The position numbers and the translations under genes were made by a program. Shown piece by piece: positions 53,125 to 64,000 of a stretch of 64,000 bases of DNA. The DNA is from Mikania micrantha (lineage: Eukaryota; Streptophyta; Magnoliopsida; Asterales; Asteraceae), in contig CM018685.1 of assembly GCA_009363875.1 (NCBI GenBank), positions 59,184,648-59,248,647 on the forward strand, written 5' to 3'. The stretch's first letter is position 1. Each line of letters starts with the position of its first letter. The notes under the pieces were generated by a model that was not told the DNA's origin, did not search any database, and saw only the letters and a list, made by a program, of their open reading frames with translations.

Positions 53125-56100
53125 TCACATTCCCAAGTAAACTCTGGCCCCGAACTTTGAGTTCCATCGAACCTTAACGATCGGAATACGGCTTCGCCTT
53201 AGTTGTTTAACTTTACGATCCATAATTTCCAAAGGTTCTTCAACAAAGTGTAAGTGTTCATCCAATTGAATTTCTTCAACCGGTATGGTAAGAGTTTCAT
53301 CAGCCATGCATTTCTTCAAGTTGGAGACGTGAAACACGTCGTGTACACCACTAAGTTCATCAGGTAATCTTAGTCTGTACGCCACAGGACCAATGCGCTT
53401 GATGATCTCGAACGGTCCCACGTACCGTGGTGTTAGTTTGCCTTTCTTTGCAAAACGAACTACACCTTTCCATGGGGATACCTTTAGCATAACGCGGTCT
53501 CCCACTTGGAATTCCAACAGTTTGCGCCTTTTATCGGCATAGCTCTTTTGTCTGCTTCGTGTTGCTTGTAGCCTTTGTTGTATCTGAGCAATTTTGTCTG
53601 TAGTTTCTTGAATGAGTTCTGGCCCGGTTATACGATGATCTCCCACTTCAGACCAACAGATCGGCGATCGACACTTGCGACCATAGAGAGCCTCGAACGG
53701 TGCACATCCGATGCTACTATGATGGCTGTTGTTGTAGGAGAATTCAATCAATGGAAAATGAGAATCCCAATTACCACCGAAATCTAGAACACAAGTTCTC
53801 AACATGTCCTCCAGGGTCTGTATAGTACGTTCGCTTTGAGCATCCGTTTGTGGATGATAAGCTATACTCAAGTTCAAGTGCGTCCCTAGAGATTTCTGCA
53901 ATGATTGCCAGAACCTTGATGTGAATCTGCTATCACGATCTGAGATGATAGACAGTGGCACACCATGGCGTACCACTATCTCGTTGATGTAGAGCTTCGT
54001 TAGTTTATCCATCGTGTATGTTTCTCGCATCGGCAAGAAATGAGCAGATTTAGTTAATCGGTCAACGATAACCCAAATAGTGTCATGTCCACTGGAAGTG
54101 TGGGGTAGCTTAGTAACAAAGTCCATAGCTATCTGTTCCCACTTCCAAAGTGGAATTTCAGGCTGTTCCAGTAAACCTGACGGTTTCTGGTGTTCTGCCT
54201 TTACTTTGGCACACGTAAGGCATCGACCAACATACTCAGCTATGTCTTGCTTCATGCCCGGCCACCAATAATATGTCCTTAAGTCTTGGTACATCTTATC
54301 AGCACCAGGATGCACCGAGTACTTGGTCTTGTGTGCTTCATCAAAAATAAGCTTTCTCAACTCATCTACTGCAGGAACCCATACGCGATCCTTGTAATAG
54401 ATGATTCCATCAGGCTTTGTTTCAAATTGGTTTTCTGCTCCACAATCTAGTTCTTTCTTCAAGTTTCCTCGTTCAACATCCTCTTGTTGTGCTTGCATGA
54501 TGTTGTCGTGTAAACTTGTCTGCACAGTCATCCCCATTGCTCTTACGCGCAAAGGTTTGACCCGTTCCTTCCGACTCAAGGCATCAGCTACAACGTTTGC
54601 CTTGCCCGGATGGTACTTGATTACACAGTCATAATCATTCAAGAGCTCAACCCAACGTCATTGTCGCATGTTGAGTTCCTTCTGATCGAATATGTGTTGC
54701 AGACTCTTGTGGTCAGTAAATATGGTACACTTGGTGCCATATAAGTAATGTCTCCAGATCTTTAAAGCGAATATCATTGCTCCCAGTTCCAAATCATGAG
54801 TAGTGTAATTCTTCTCATGGATCTTCTGTTGTCTTGAGGCATACGCAATAACTTTGTCTCGCTGCATCAACACACAGCCGAGTCCCTGATGGGATGCATC
54901 ACAGTACACTACAAAGTCATCACAACCGTCCGGGAGAGATAAGATCGGAGCATCACATAGCTTTTGCTTCAAAGTCTGAAAGGTGTCTTCTTGCTTTTGC
55001 TCCCAAACAAACAGCTCGCTTTTCTGTGTTAGCTTTGTGAGTGGCAGGGCTATCTTAGAGAAGTTCATGATGAACCTTCTATAATAGCCTGCTAAGCCTA
55101 GAAAAGAACGTATCTCCGTCGGTGTCTTCGGAGTGTCCCAATCCTTTATTACTTCGATCTTGGCAGGATCAACGTGTATTCCCTCACTGTTAACTACGTG
55201 CCTAGGAATTGAACCTCTTTTAACAAAAATTCACATTTAGAGAATTTGGTATAGAGCTTCTCTTCCTTTAACAGTTCCAAGATCGTTCTAAGATGTTGCT
55301 CGTGCTCTGCTTTGCTTTTGGAATAGATCAATATGTCATTATATGAAAACAATAACAAATTGATCTAAGTACGGCTTACACACTCGGTTCATGAGATCCA
55401 TGAAAACCGCGGGTGCATTCGTCAACCCAAAAGGCATCACCATAAACTCGTAATGCCCGTATCTGGTACGAAACGCCGTCTTTGGTATGTCTTCGTCTTG
55501 TACTCTGAGCTGATGGTATCCTGAACGCAGATTGATCTTTGAAAAGTATTGAGCTCCTTGCAGTTGATCAAACAAATCATCAATCCTCGGTAGTGGATAC
55601 CGATTCTTGATGGTTAGTTTGTTTAGCTCCCTGTAGTCTATGCACATGCGAAAGGATCCATCCTTCTTTTTCACGAACAAAACCGGAGCTCCCCAAGGTG
55701 AGTAGCTCGGTCGGATGAAACCTTTATCAAGCAGCTCCTGTAGTTGGTTCGACAATTCCTGCGTCTCTGAAGGTGCTAACCTATAAGGAGATTTAGCAAC
55801 AGGTGTTGCTCCAGGAATCAGATCAATACGAAACTCTACCGGTCGCACAGGTGGCAAACCGGGTAGATCTTCAGGAAACACTTCAGGGTATTCCTTTACT
55901 ATCGGTACGTCTTGTATTGTTTTCTTGTCTTTCTCTTTCTCCACCACGTGAGCCAATAAGGCTATGTATTTCTTTTGTAGACACTTACGTGCTTTTATGC
56001 ATGATATGATCTTTACACTTCGCTTTGCTTGATCCCCACGAACTTCCAATACACTATCATTCGCTACTGGAATCTGAAGTAGCTTTTCAGAACAAATGAC

Positions 56101-56952
56101 TTCAACTCTATTGAGTGATAGCCAATCCATCCCCACAATGATGTCGAAACTGCCCAACTCCATCGGCAACAAGTCGATGGTAAATGTGTGATCAGTGAGT
56201 GTGAGTGGGCAGTTCCTAAGTATAGTGCTAACTGTAATTTGCTTTTCGTTCGCTACCTCGATAATATAAGGGGATTCTAAAGTTTCCTCAGTAAGATTAA
56301 GTTGTCGTACAAAATCAGATGAAATAAAACTCTGATCTGCACCAGTTTCAAATAGTATAGATGCATAAGAGTCATGTAAAAGAAATGTACCAGTGACCAC
56401 ATTAGGGTCTTGGCGTGCAGCATTGGCTCCAATGACAAAAGCCCGTCCGCGAGGTGCTTGTGCTCCTTGTTGCACTCTCTTTGGACAGTCTCGGGAGAAA
56501 TGACCCATTTCTCCACAGTTGTAGCATCCCCTGTTGTTGTTGTTGCCTGCTGGTGGTGGTGGAGGTAGTGCTCTGGCAGCAGTGTTGGTAGCTTGCATTG
56601 TAGTAAAGCGGCAATTTGCAACCAAGTGGCCAAATCGACCACAGTTAGTGCACTTCCTACATTGTACAGTAGGATGATGATGATACTTGCAATGAGCGCA
56701 TTGAGGATGCACTCCAACATACTTCCTGAGTGCAGGATTGGCAGGTACTGTAGGAGCTTGTCTCAGAGGAGTGACGGCCGCATAGTTCTTAACAACCTTT
56801 AGCTTCTTCTTTTGATGATACTCAGGATTCTTTGTTGTTGCTTCCTTAGCTTTTCCAGTGTCATATTTCAGAACTCCTGACTTCACCATCACCCTGGTGA
56901 GTTTAGCTGAGAGAGCGATAGCTGACTCTAGAGTTTCAGGGTTTGCAGCCAA
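53125..56952 (-). pseudogene. Gyp-F late gag and pol, decayed
   Basis: Reads leftward from 56952: the rest of gag with zinc knuckles CTNCGRFGHLVANC and CYNCGEMGHFSRDC, then protease, RT, RNase H, integrase and a chromodomain-like end. Breaks: a frameshift at about 55340 inside FIDD; a missing segment in frame to 55068; a TGA at 54658 after LNMRQ; a frameshift in the chromodomain at about 53150 (SKFGARVYLGM). Active sites are altered: protease FETGAD in place of DTG, RT KINLRSG in place of the motif A Asp, and HPQTDAQ near the integrase Glu. The remaining RNase H and integrase motifs look intact. Not functional. Confidence 0.92.
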
Positions 56953-57764
56953 TACAATGCTTTGAATGCAGAGGGTAATCCTCCCACATATCTGTCAATC
57001 AGCTTCTCCAGTGTGGGTACCATCTCTGGCACCAAAGCTACTAGTTCATGATAGCGAGTTGTGAAAGTCATACGATCAGCTCCCTTCATCACATGATTTG
57101 AGAGCTCAACTTCCAGCTGTTGTAATTCGTGCTTTGGACAGAATTCGTTCCTCAAAAGAAGTTTGAAATCTGCCCAAGGCATTGTCATTGCTTCATCTCT
57201 TCCTTGGGCTCTGATCTAAGCGTTCCACCATGTCAAAGCTCGCTTGCTGAAAGATCCAGCCGCATAGCAAACTTTGTGGTGTTCCGGAAAACTGCTTATG
57301 TCCAGTGTATTCTCCATCTTTTCCAACCATTGGATCAGTCCAACGACTCCCTCAACGCCAGTGAAGCTTGGTGGCTTGCATCCTACAAAAGACTTGTAGG
57401 AGCAATCTGAAGTATGGCTAGTGTTTCCACTAGCTTCTCCTGTAGTATGGCCAGAGCTGTTGCCATGGCCTTGAATCCGGTTTATCATCTCGGGGATGAC
57501 ATCCTTCAGCTGATTCGTCAATTGGCTACTCAGAAGTGTCGCCAAAGCAATTGTTGCAGGGTCTAGTATCTGAGTAATGCTTGGGCCTGGTGGTGGAGAG
57601 TGTGGAGGAGGAGGAGGTGGTGGTGGTGAATCTGGTGGTGATGGTGTCAATGAGTGAGGTGCAGAAGTCTGTGTAGTGGGTACCGGAGTCGGTTGTCTTC
57701 TTGGTGGCATTCTGATCATAACCAAAAGAATTTGGTTAGTGTAGTGATCGAATGCAGAAGACAC
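56928..57764 (-). pseudogene. Gyp-F gag N-terminal half, broken
   Basis: Starts near 57764; the shared start MIRMPPRR is 16 codons in, so translation probably begins at about 57719. A proline-rich N-terminus is followed by the gag domain to ALTWWNA, then TAG at 57216, then continues from 57188 (TMPWADFKLLLRNEFCPKHEL) to a frameshift near 56950, where the late gag frame takes over. Same gene layout as Gyp-A. Confidence 0.88.
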
Positions 57765-57863
57765 AATGCAAACTTAAGTCTTATGTTCTCTACATGAGGT
57801 CCCTAAGTTATAGTCTAGGCCAAACCATTTTAAGTAAATGACCTATTATTCTCTATAACCTTG

Positions 57864-57876
57864 AGCTCTGATACTA
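57864..57876 (-). other. Primer binding site, Gyp-F, slightly decayed
   Basis: AGCTCTGATACTA on the plus strand: the tRNA-Met PBS complement with two changes, three bases from the LTR remnant at 57880. Confidence 0.8.
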
Positions 57877-57879
57877 ATC

Positions 57880-57936
57880 TGTCGCACCCTGAGCCGGTGG
57901 GGAACACGATCCGTCCCGCCGGCTCGGGGTGTGACA
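57880..57936. other. Fold-back of two LTR ends at the right edge of Gyp-F
   Basis: TGTCGCACCCTGAGCCGG (57880-57897) is the remnant of the Gyp-F 5' LTR. CCGGCTCGGGGTGTGACA (57919-57936) is the same LTR end in opposite orientation. The arms pair over 18 bp with two mismatches, with 21 bp between. Copia resumes at 57937 with CTCAC. Confidence 0.85.
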
Positions 57937-60456
57937 CTCACAAATCTGTGAAACACTCAACAAATTGTTAGTTAATTTTTTGTAGAAATTAACATTATCA
58001 AATGAAACATTTCCATTTGTCAAACTACCAAACCCTGTAATTTGACCTCCTTTGTCTCCAGCAAAGTTCACATAACTTCCTTTTACCAACTTGAAATCTC
58101 TCAACAAATTCAACTCTCCAGTCATACGCTGGGAACATCCACTATCATCAATCCAACGATTATTCATATGGCCCATGGATGCAACCTGCACAATAAATTA
58201 AAACAATCTATTAGTATTCAAAAGGGATGACCCCCCCCCATCTCAGCGTCGAGTCTCCCGGAATGGACCCCTTCCATTCTTTTGTGATGACCTACTCGAA
58301 TACCCATCATCACTTTTATCATCCTCTTTCCTAGAAACTTCATCACCTGACCTGTTTTTAAGTTTCCAAAATGATTTTGATTCAAAATGTTGATTTGAAA
58401 ATGATTTTGAAGATACATTTTCAAAAGAATCATCATCAGATGATGTCACAATTTTCACAATCTTTTTAACATTTCTTTTTATTCTCAAAAACTCGTTTCT
58501 TTTGATTATTTTCTTCTTTCACCCAAAAACAATCAGGATTGAATTTTCTCAAAATTCTCATCTCATCTTCACTAGGTCTAAATCTCCTAGGACTTCCACC
58601 TGAACCATTCACCCAACTCTCCTCATCGGAACTCTTCCTGATTTTTTATTTGGACAATTAACAGAAATATGTCCTTTACCATAACAAGTAAAACCCTTTC
58701 GTGTTTCTCTTGGTGAAAAAGACTTAAAACTGCTACAATCAGTTGAACTGAAATCCAAATCACAATTAGCAATCAAATGACCACAATTACCACATCGGTA
58801 ACATTTTCTATCTTTCAAATGATTCTTTGGTGCGGGTTCATCATAATACTTTGATGTGTAGTAGATGACTTAACATACACAATCGGTTTAAGAGTAGTGG
58901 TTGGTTTGGTTTTAATCACTGGTTTGGAAAGTTGAGTGGTTTGAAACACCACCTTCTCAACTTGTTTCATCTCAGCTTTTGACTTCTGAGATTTCAAACT
59001 CTTTTTGTCAACATTTTTAACTTGGTAACCATTTTGTCTCAAAATATCAGATGAATATTCTGATTCAGTGATATCTTCAATGATTAGAGCATCACTGTCA
59101 AGTGACTTTTTATCAGAAGATGAACCTCCAGCATTTTTAACAACTTGTTCAGACTCATGTTCATTCAAAGAAACTGGATGAACTTCCAAATTCGGATCAA
59201 TTTGTGGTCTAGGAACATAGCTTGAAGGAGGTGGTACAGAATGAAATCCCAAGCCAGTAGTATCATTCGATTATCTTTGCATGGCAGCAAAGTAATCGAT
59301 AATATACTGATAATTATGATAATTCTTTAGCTTGCTCTTGTTCACTTCTGCTTCTGCTCTTGCTGCTGACAATTCAACTTTCAACTTTTGCACTGACTCA
59401 AGATGCACAGAAACTACATGATTATTTTGCAAAACTTTAATTTTTAATTCTTCATTTTCTTTTCCCAAATCAATAATCTTTTTATCAAAATCTTTTTCTC
59501 TTGAAATCAACTTCTTGTTAGCTTCAGTGCACTCGACGAGTTCAGCAGTCAATTGAGCATTCATTTCTTTCAACTTTTCAATGATCTCTAAAAGATCATT
59601 ATTTAGCTCTTCAACTTTTTCTTTGCCCTTGCTTGTCTCTTCATCCAGAGAAGCCATAAATGCACCCATTAGATCATCATATTGATTTCTCCAGTCATAT
59701 CCTTCATCTGCTTGACTGACTAAAGCTTTTGTTGATTTTTCAGACTTTTCCTCTTTCTTTTGATAAGCTTCTTTTGGCTTGAAAGGATTCAAGTTTCCTT
59801 GCTTCTTTGGATTTTTACACTCTCGAGCAAAATGAACCAACTCACCACAATTGTAACATTATGTGGCTTTTGGATTAAATCCAAACTTTGTTTTCCTATC
59901 GAAAGTAAACTTCTTTCCAGTTTTCTTCACATATCTATTGATTCTTCTAATTGCACTAGCTAAAGCCCATTGAGTATCAATCAGTTCCATCTCATCATCA
60001 TCGATCTACTCATAGTCTTCAAAAGTAAGATTTGAATTTCCAATCTTTCTAGCTATATGTTCATCATATGCACTGACAACGCATGACAAGATCGACATAT
60101 GATCTCTAACAGCCTCCACAGTTACTTTTCCCAAATTTGTTGTATTCAATTGAACTAGAGTTTTTGTAGAATCAAACTTCTTCTCATTCACAGAATAAGA
60201 TGAACTTGAACTAGTAGATGCAGATGGTACATAAGTACTATCAGCAGTACTTGAAATAAAAGTTGTTTGAATCTTTGCAGAAGAAACAGGAGGTGTAACC
60301 ACAGATGCACCATAAAGTGAAAGATCCTGAGTTACATTAACTCTTCTTGCTTTTCTCTTATCTTTCATTTCCTGTTCTTCTAACTTTTGGATAAACTCAA
60401 CCACTGTCATTCCTGGTAGATTTTCTCTCAAAATCAACACCAACGAATTCCATCTT
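57937..60456 (-). pseudogene. Cop-R gag (middle to end) and protease start, broken
   Basis: Continues the copia gag leftward from NA-G. Segment 60443-60006 (LRENLPGMTVVEFIQKLEEQEMK) ends in a stop. A zinc knuckle CYNCGELVHFAREC lies at about 59850, followed by a coiled-coil-like Glu/Lys-rich stretch (59780-59300). Further stops or shifts lie near 59862, 59269, 58850 and 58640. Knuckle CYRCGNCGHLIANC is kept, but the next has lost its first Cys (GFTCYGKGH). The protease begins at 58191 (SGCSQRMTG; the usual VDSG reads DDSG) and ends at LLSVSQICE where Gyp-F intervenes at 57936. The rest of pol is absent. Three zinc knuckles and the long gag suggest a SIRE-like copia element. Confidence 0.88.
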
Positions 60457-60979
60457 TGTAGGATCCAGGAACACCATGTTTGATGAAATCAATTAGATAT
60501 GAACAATCAAAGGGTAGGAGATGTATGAACAATGAATAAACAAAGAGAAATTTATTGTAGAAACTAGAAGAGAAGAGAAGAAAAGTGTAATTGCATTAAT
60601 CAAAATACAACCTCCATGGATGACATCGCCATGGAGGCTGCACACACACCAAGCTCACCAAATGTTTACATTGTGAAAGTTACAAATGAGATGGGGGCTA
60701 TCCTATCTATTTATAGTCCATGACTCAAAACCCTAGGATGATGATAGCAAAACTAAATATTACATCATAAATAAAATGAAATAATAAAATAGTTCCTATT
60801 TCTATAACTTGGGTCTTGAGTCTTCTCATTTGGTGAGCTTGATCCCGGTGGGCGTTTGCAAGGAAATCTTTATCTTCTGCTCCCCCTCAGAAGATGCTTT
60901 GCATTTCTTTTATGATCAAATTAAGAACATATTTCATCTTTCCAAATCTTTGTTGTTTTGGTAAAAACACAACCCAACA
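60457..60979 (-). mobile_element. NA-G 3' LTR (left copy)
   Basis: TGTAGGATCCAGG to CCCAACA on the plus strand; TGTTGGGTTGTG to CCTACA in the element sense. It contains a perfect 9-bp inverted repeat, CCTCCATGG and CCATGGAGG, at 60611-60637, and TATTTATAG near 60709. Confidence 0.93.
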
Positions 60980-60995
60980 AACTCCCCCTATTTGG
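60980..60995 (-). other. Polypurine tract, NA-G
   Basis: AACTCCCCCTATTTGG on the plus strand, CCAAATAGGGGGAGTT in the element sense. Confidence 0.85.
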
Positions 60996-62786
60996 TAAGA
61001 TGAAATCAAAACCATGAAGATGCAAAAGCATATGATGGAAACATGGAGATCATGTTCCTTTCACTTGCAACTCTCTCTGTAGCAGGTTCTTGATTCACAT
61101 ATTATCTTCCAAGAAAGCATCAAACAATTTCAAGGCTTCAATCAACCCTTTCACACTTCTATATACTCCCCCTAAGATGTAGCAGTTCTTGCTTCTTTTG
61201 ATTCTTACCCAAGGAACCAAAAGAGTCTTCTATTCCCAACCCAAGGAATGTAAGAGCATAGGGTGTCTTTTCATTTGTAAAGGGTAACCCAACCTTTACA
61301 ATGAATGACATCTTCAAATAGTGATCAAGACTTGAACAAAACCAAGAAAAAATCATCAACATGAAGTCACATGATGTTGATTTTGAGTGATTTTGAGTGT
61401 TAATCTTTGAAAAGATCCCGCCAACCCACTCAAAATCATAGACAATGAATTAGAATGACAAACCATTGATTTTGAGTGTTACCACCAGTTGTTTTATGAA
61501 GGCATAGTCTCCCCCTCAATTGGTTCTTTTTGTGCACCCACTAGAACCGAATTGACTCATGCCATTATTCAATGTTTTCCCTTTGTTTCTGCTGCTAACT
61601 GCTTGAGGTGGATTGACAAGCAACTGCTGAAGGATGCAGAACAGATGAAAGCAACCACCTCTTAACTAATTTTGACCCTTTACTGGTCAAACTTAGTGTT
61701 TCTGCTGATGATGACTGAGAAACTTGGCAACTACTGATGTATAATACCTTAAAATCTGCTGATGTCACTGGCATATGATAATAACTGATTAAGAACTTCC
61801 AATCAGCTGATAAACAGTAATAACCAAGCTGCTGATGATCAAAATACAATGTTTCTACTGATGAGAAACATTTATAAAGCTGCTGATATAAAACATATCT
61901 TCAACTGCTGATTTATAACAAGTTCCTAGTCACAACTGCTGATGAATAAGCATGGACAACAGCCGATGATGAAGTTTACAAGTGCTGATTACCACAGAAT
62001 TACAACTGCTGATGTGAAGAACCTTCAAGTGCTGATGAACAAACATCTTATAACTGCTGAAGAATAAGGATTCAAACTACTGATGTTTAAAACTGCTGAT
62101 TATCAAACAACATCAACTGCTGATGCTTGACAAGCCAAACAGCTGATGAACAAAAAAATTCATCCAACTGCTGATGTTTGACAATCCTATCTGCTGAAGA
62201 GTAAAATCTCAATGGGGCATTTCATCGAACAGTTGGTGTGCGATATTTTGGAACAACAGTTTTACATGAGACTTGAAATCTTGAGTTGCCCAATCGCACA
62301 ATCAGCAAAAGAAGGAGTAGAAACAAATGCTATAGCTCATCATCCAACCAATGAAACCAAAAAAAATTCGATTATTTTGAACAGGGAACTTACTTGTGCA
62401 CAATAAGTCCTGTCGAACTTCTGGCTGGTTGGGGTATCACAGGAATAGATATCGAAGAAATCTGGCCATGAATATAATTGAGTCATCAGTGGCCTTGCAC
62501 CGCTTAAAAAAAATTTTGATCCTATTTGAAGTCCGATCCAAGAGGAATCAAAATAAGACCCATTTGCAGATGATAAAGGGCATCGGCCCTATTGAAGCAT
62601 TTTCTCGTGTTCTTGGGTTTTGATTGGGGAAAAAAAAAACCAAAACACTTTAAATCGATCAACAGAGAAGTATTGATAGACAGAAACCAGCAGTAGCAGC
62701 AAGAATATATCTCCAAATTGATTTAAAACACAGGAAAATGAGCAAGGTTAGAACCGTTGATGGTGAAATCAAACGATTCAGAGCCA
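60996..62786 (-). mobile_element. NA-G internal region, non-coding, with a CTGCTGATG-type repeat
   Basis: No ORF above 84 codons and none recognised. From about 61590 to 62200 the motif AACTGCTGATG or a one-base variant recurs about 20 times, roughly every 30 bp, with unrelated sequence between. The remainder (62210-62780) is single-copy in this window. Confidence 0.7.
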
Positions 62787-62799
62787 GGCTCTGATACCA
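62787..62799 (-). other. Primer binding site, NA-G
   Basis: GGCTCTGATACCA on the plus strand, two bases from the LTR at 62802; tRNA-Met type. Confidence 0.92.
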
Positions 62800-62801
62800 A
62801 T

Positions 62802-63324
62802 TGTAGGATCCAGGAACACCATGTTTGATGAAATCAATTAGATATGAACAATCAAAGGGTAGGAGATGTATGAACAATGAATAAACAAAGAGAAATTTAT
62901 TGTAGAAACTAGAAGAGAAGAGAAGAAAAGTGTAATTGCATTAATCAAAATACAACCTCCATGGATGACATCGCCATGGAGGCTGCACACACACCGAGCT
63001 CACCAAATGTTTACATTGTGAAAGTTACAAATGAGATGGGGGCTATCCTATCTATTTATAGTCCATGACTCAAAACCCTAGGATGATGATAGCAAAACTA
63101 AATATTACATCATAAATAAAATGAAATAATAAAATAGTTCCTATTTCTATAACTTGGGTCTTGAGTCTTCTCATTTGGTGAGCTTGATCCCGGTGGGCGT
63201 TTGCAAGGAAATCTTTATCTTCTGCTCCCCCTCAGAAGATGCTTTGCATTTCTTTTATGATCAAATTAAGAACATATTTCATCTTTCCAAATCTTTGTTG
63301 TTTTGGTAAAAACACAACCCAACA
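62802..63324 (-). mobile_element. NA-G 5' LTR (right copy)
   Basis: 523 bp, same length as the left copy; the inverted repeat is present at about 62956-62982. Confidence 0.93.
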
Positions 63325-63913
63325 ATCTTTCAGGCAAAGCATCAGCAAAACAATCTATTTTCTCGTCTTCAGTATACTCAATTCCACACTTTCGAACTTC
63401 AGTCAACAAATGCCTATATTTGGTTATTAAAGCTTCAAGACTCTCATTGCCAATATAATTAAAATTCTCAAACTCTTTGCGTAAATCAGTGGCTTTCATA
63501 TTCTTGAGTTTGGTGTTTCCCTCAATTCTTGCCTTTAAAGCATTCCATAAATCATATGAAGTTTTATGTTCATCAAATTGATGAAGAATCTGATTAGGAA
63601 TTTCTTGACTCAACATCTAATATGCTTTCTTTTCAGAATCATATTTCTTTCTTTGGTCAACATCCAATCTATCAAGAGTTTGATCCAAATATGTTCCCAC
63701 CACCTTTGGTCTTTCATAGGGTGACAAGATTCTTTCCCAAAGATTTGTGTCAGTACCATTGAGTTGTGTCTCAAAACGACCTTTCCAGTTTTCATAATCA
63801 ATTAAATCAAGTAGTTTGGGTACTTTATTTGTGCTTCCTGACTCAGTTTCACCAATCAAAATACTTTGTATCTTAGAATTTTGACTAGCAACAGCAGCAA
63901 ACATGTCAGCCAT
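63325..63913 (-). pseudogene. Cop-R gag N-terminal part
   Basis: Starts at Met 63913 (MADMFAAVASQNSKIQSILI). It shows the N-terminal copia gag block (YENWKGRFETQLNG) and then UBN2-type gag sequence (SYDLWNALKARIEGN, KATDLRKEFENF). A TAG at 63617, between KKAY and MLSQEI, breaks it; frame is otherwise open to ADALPER at NA-G. It continues at 60456 after removal of NA-G. This is the capsid part of gag. Confidence 0.88.
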
Positions 63914-64000
63914 GATTCTGAATTTTTATCAGCGAACCTTCTTTGAAATTTAACCTCACGAACCTAAGTAACAGGCGAACCTTCTCCAAACCTTGAAATC
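63914..64000 (-). mobile_element. Cop-R leader before gag
   Basis: Non-coding, with three CGAACC motifs. The copia 5' LTR and PBS lie beyond the window. Confidence 0.6.

Larger units (their letters stand above)
49086..57936 (-). mobile_element. Gyp-F, degenerate gypsy chromovirus with rearranged ends
   Basis: Minus-strand element: left (3') LTR 49086-53023, polypurine tract, pol, gag, PBS, then only 18-23 bp of the right (5') LTR. The left LTR lacks its terminal 16 bp or so (family end TGTCACACCCCGAGCC). The right side carries an inverted copy of that LTR end (57898-57936). There is no target duplication. Coding is closely related to Gyp-A. It separates two overlapping pieces of copia. Confidence 0.88.
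60457..63324 (-). mobile_element. NA-G, young non-autonomous LTR element
   Basis: 2868 bp with two 523-bp LTRs that look nearly identical (one A/G difference seen, 60649 versus 62994), target duplication ATCTT (60452-60456 and 63325-63329), a PBS and a polypurine tract. Removing it and one duplication joins the copia gag frame (ALPER to WNSLV). The 1.8-kb interior encodes no recognisable gag or pol, so it must use proteins from another element. Minus orientation follows from the PBS on the right side. Confidence 0.94.

Noticed and set aside
62212..62406. 64-codon ORF in NA-G
   Set aside because: No family resemblance and no second-copy support; treated as chance in a non-coding interior.

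Overview
This window is plant nuclear repeat DNA, made almost wholly of nested LTR retrotransposons. I found no host gene. Evidence for a plant: Ty3/gypsy elements with integrase plus a chromodomain-like tail (Tekay/Del-type chromovirus), PBSs complementary to initiator tRNA-Met, a Ty1/copia (SIRE-like) polyprotein, and a Cassandra-type 5S-rRNA-bearing LTR. The copia extra ORF and the LTR types suggest Asteraceae; that is recollection, not a search.

Layout, oldest layer first (labels are mine). The base layer is a minus-strand copia element in two overlapping pieces: Cop-R (right; gag to protease, 57937-63913 onward) and Cop-L (left; gag to RT and an extra ORF, 49085 down to 24118). Inserted into Cop-L are LTR-B (right end 24117, TSD not testable), solo LTR-H (26885-29168, TSD ACTTT) and solo LTR-D (31151-48049, TSD CCTGA). 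Cop-R contains the small non-autonomous NA-G (60457-63324, TSD ATCTT). Gyp-F (49086-57936) separates the two copia pieces and has rearranged ends on both sides. Deeper layers: LTR-C (1-2941) lies in the B 5' LTR; Gyp-A (4452-about 23920) lies inside B; solo LTR-I (9433-13841, TSD TTGCA) splits the Gyp-A protease; a chimeric gypsy/Cassandra element Chi-J (18736-23520, TSD ACACA) splits the Gyp-A 3' LTR; a complete young gypsy element Gyp-E (32754-45229, TSD CATCA) splits LTR-D.

Gyp-E is the only nearly intact element: 2144-bp LTRs with four differences seen by eye, and a 1545-codon gag-pol broken only by a stop in the chromodomain. Its long leader also holds an extra ORF with a membrane-like tail and a large minisatellite. 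The other coding regions are decayed; nearly all premature stops look like C-to-T or G-to-A transitions.

The most unusual signal is in the long LTRs. The 4.1-4.4 kb LTRs (A, D, F, I, J) share a TATA box about 0.7-0.8 kb from the start, then an intron-like module (AAG|GTGAGT donor to YCAG|GTG acceptor, 1.2-1.6 kb). In A, D, F and I this module carries tandem repeats whose sequences are unrelated between copies, yet each array folds into short stem-loops whose arms change together between units (12719-13131, 6543-6797, 46656-47059, 49832-50239). LTRs B, C and H carry similar arrays. Either these are structured RNA modules of LTR transcripts, or a DNA template-switching process keeps the arms complementary.
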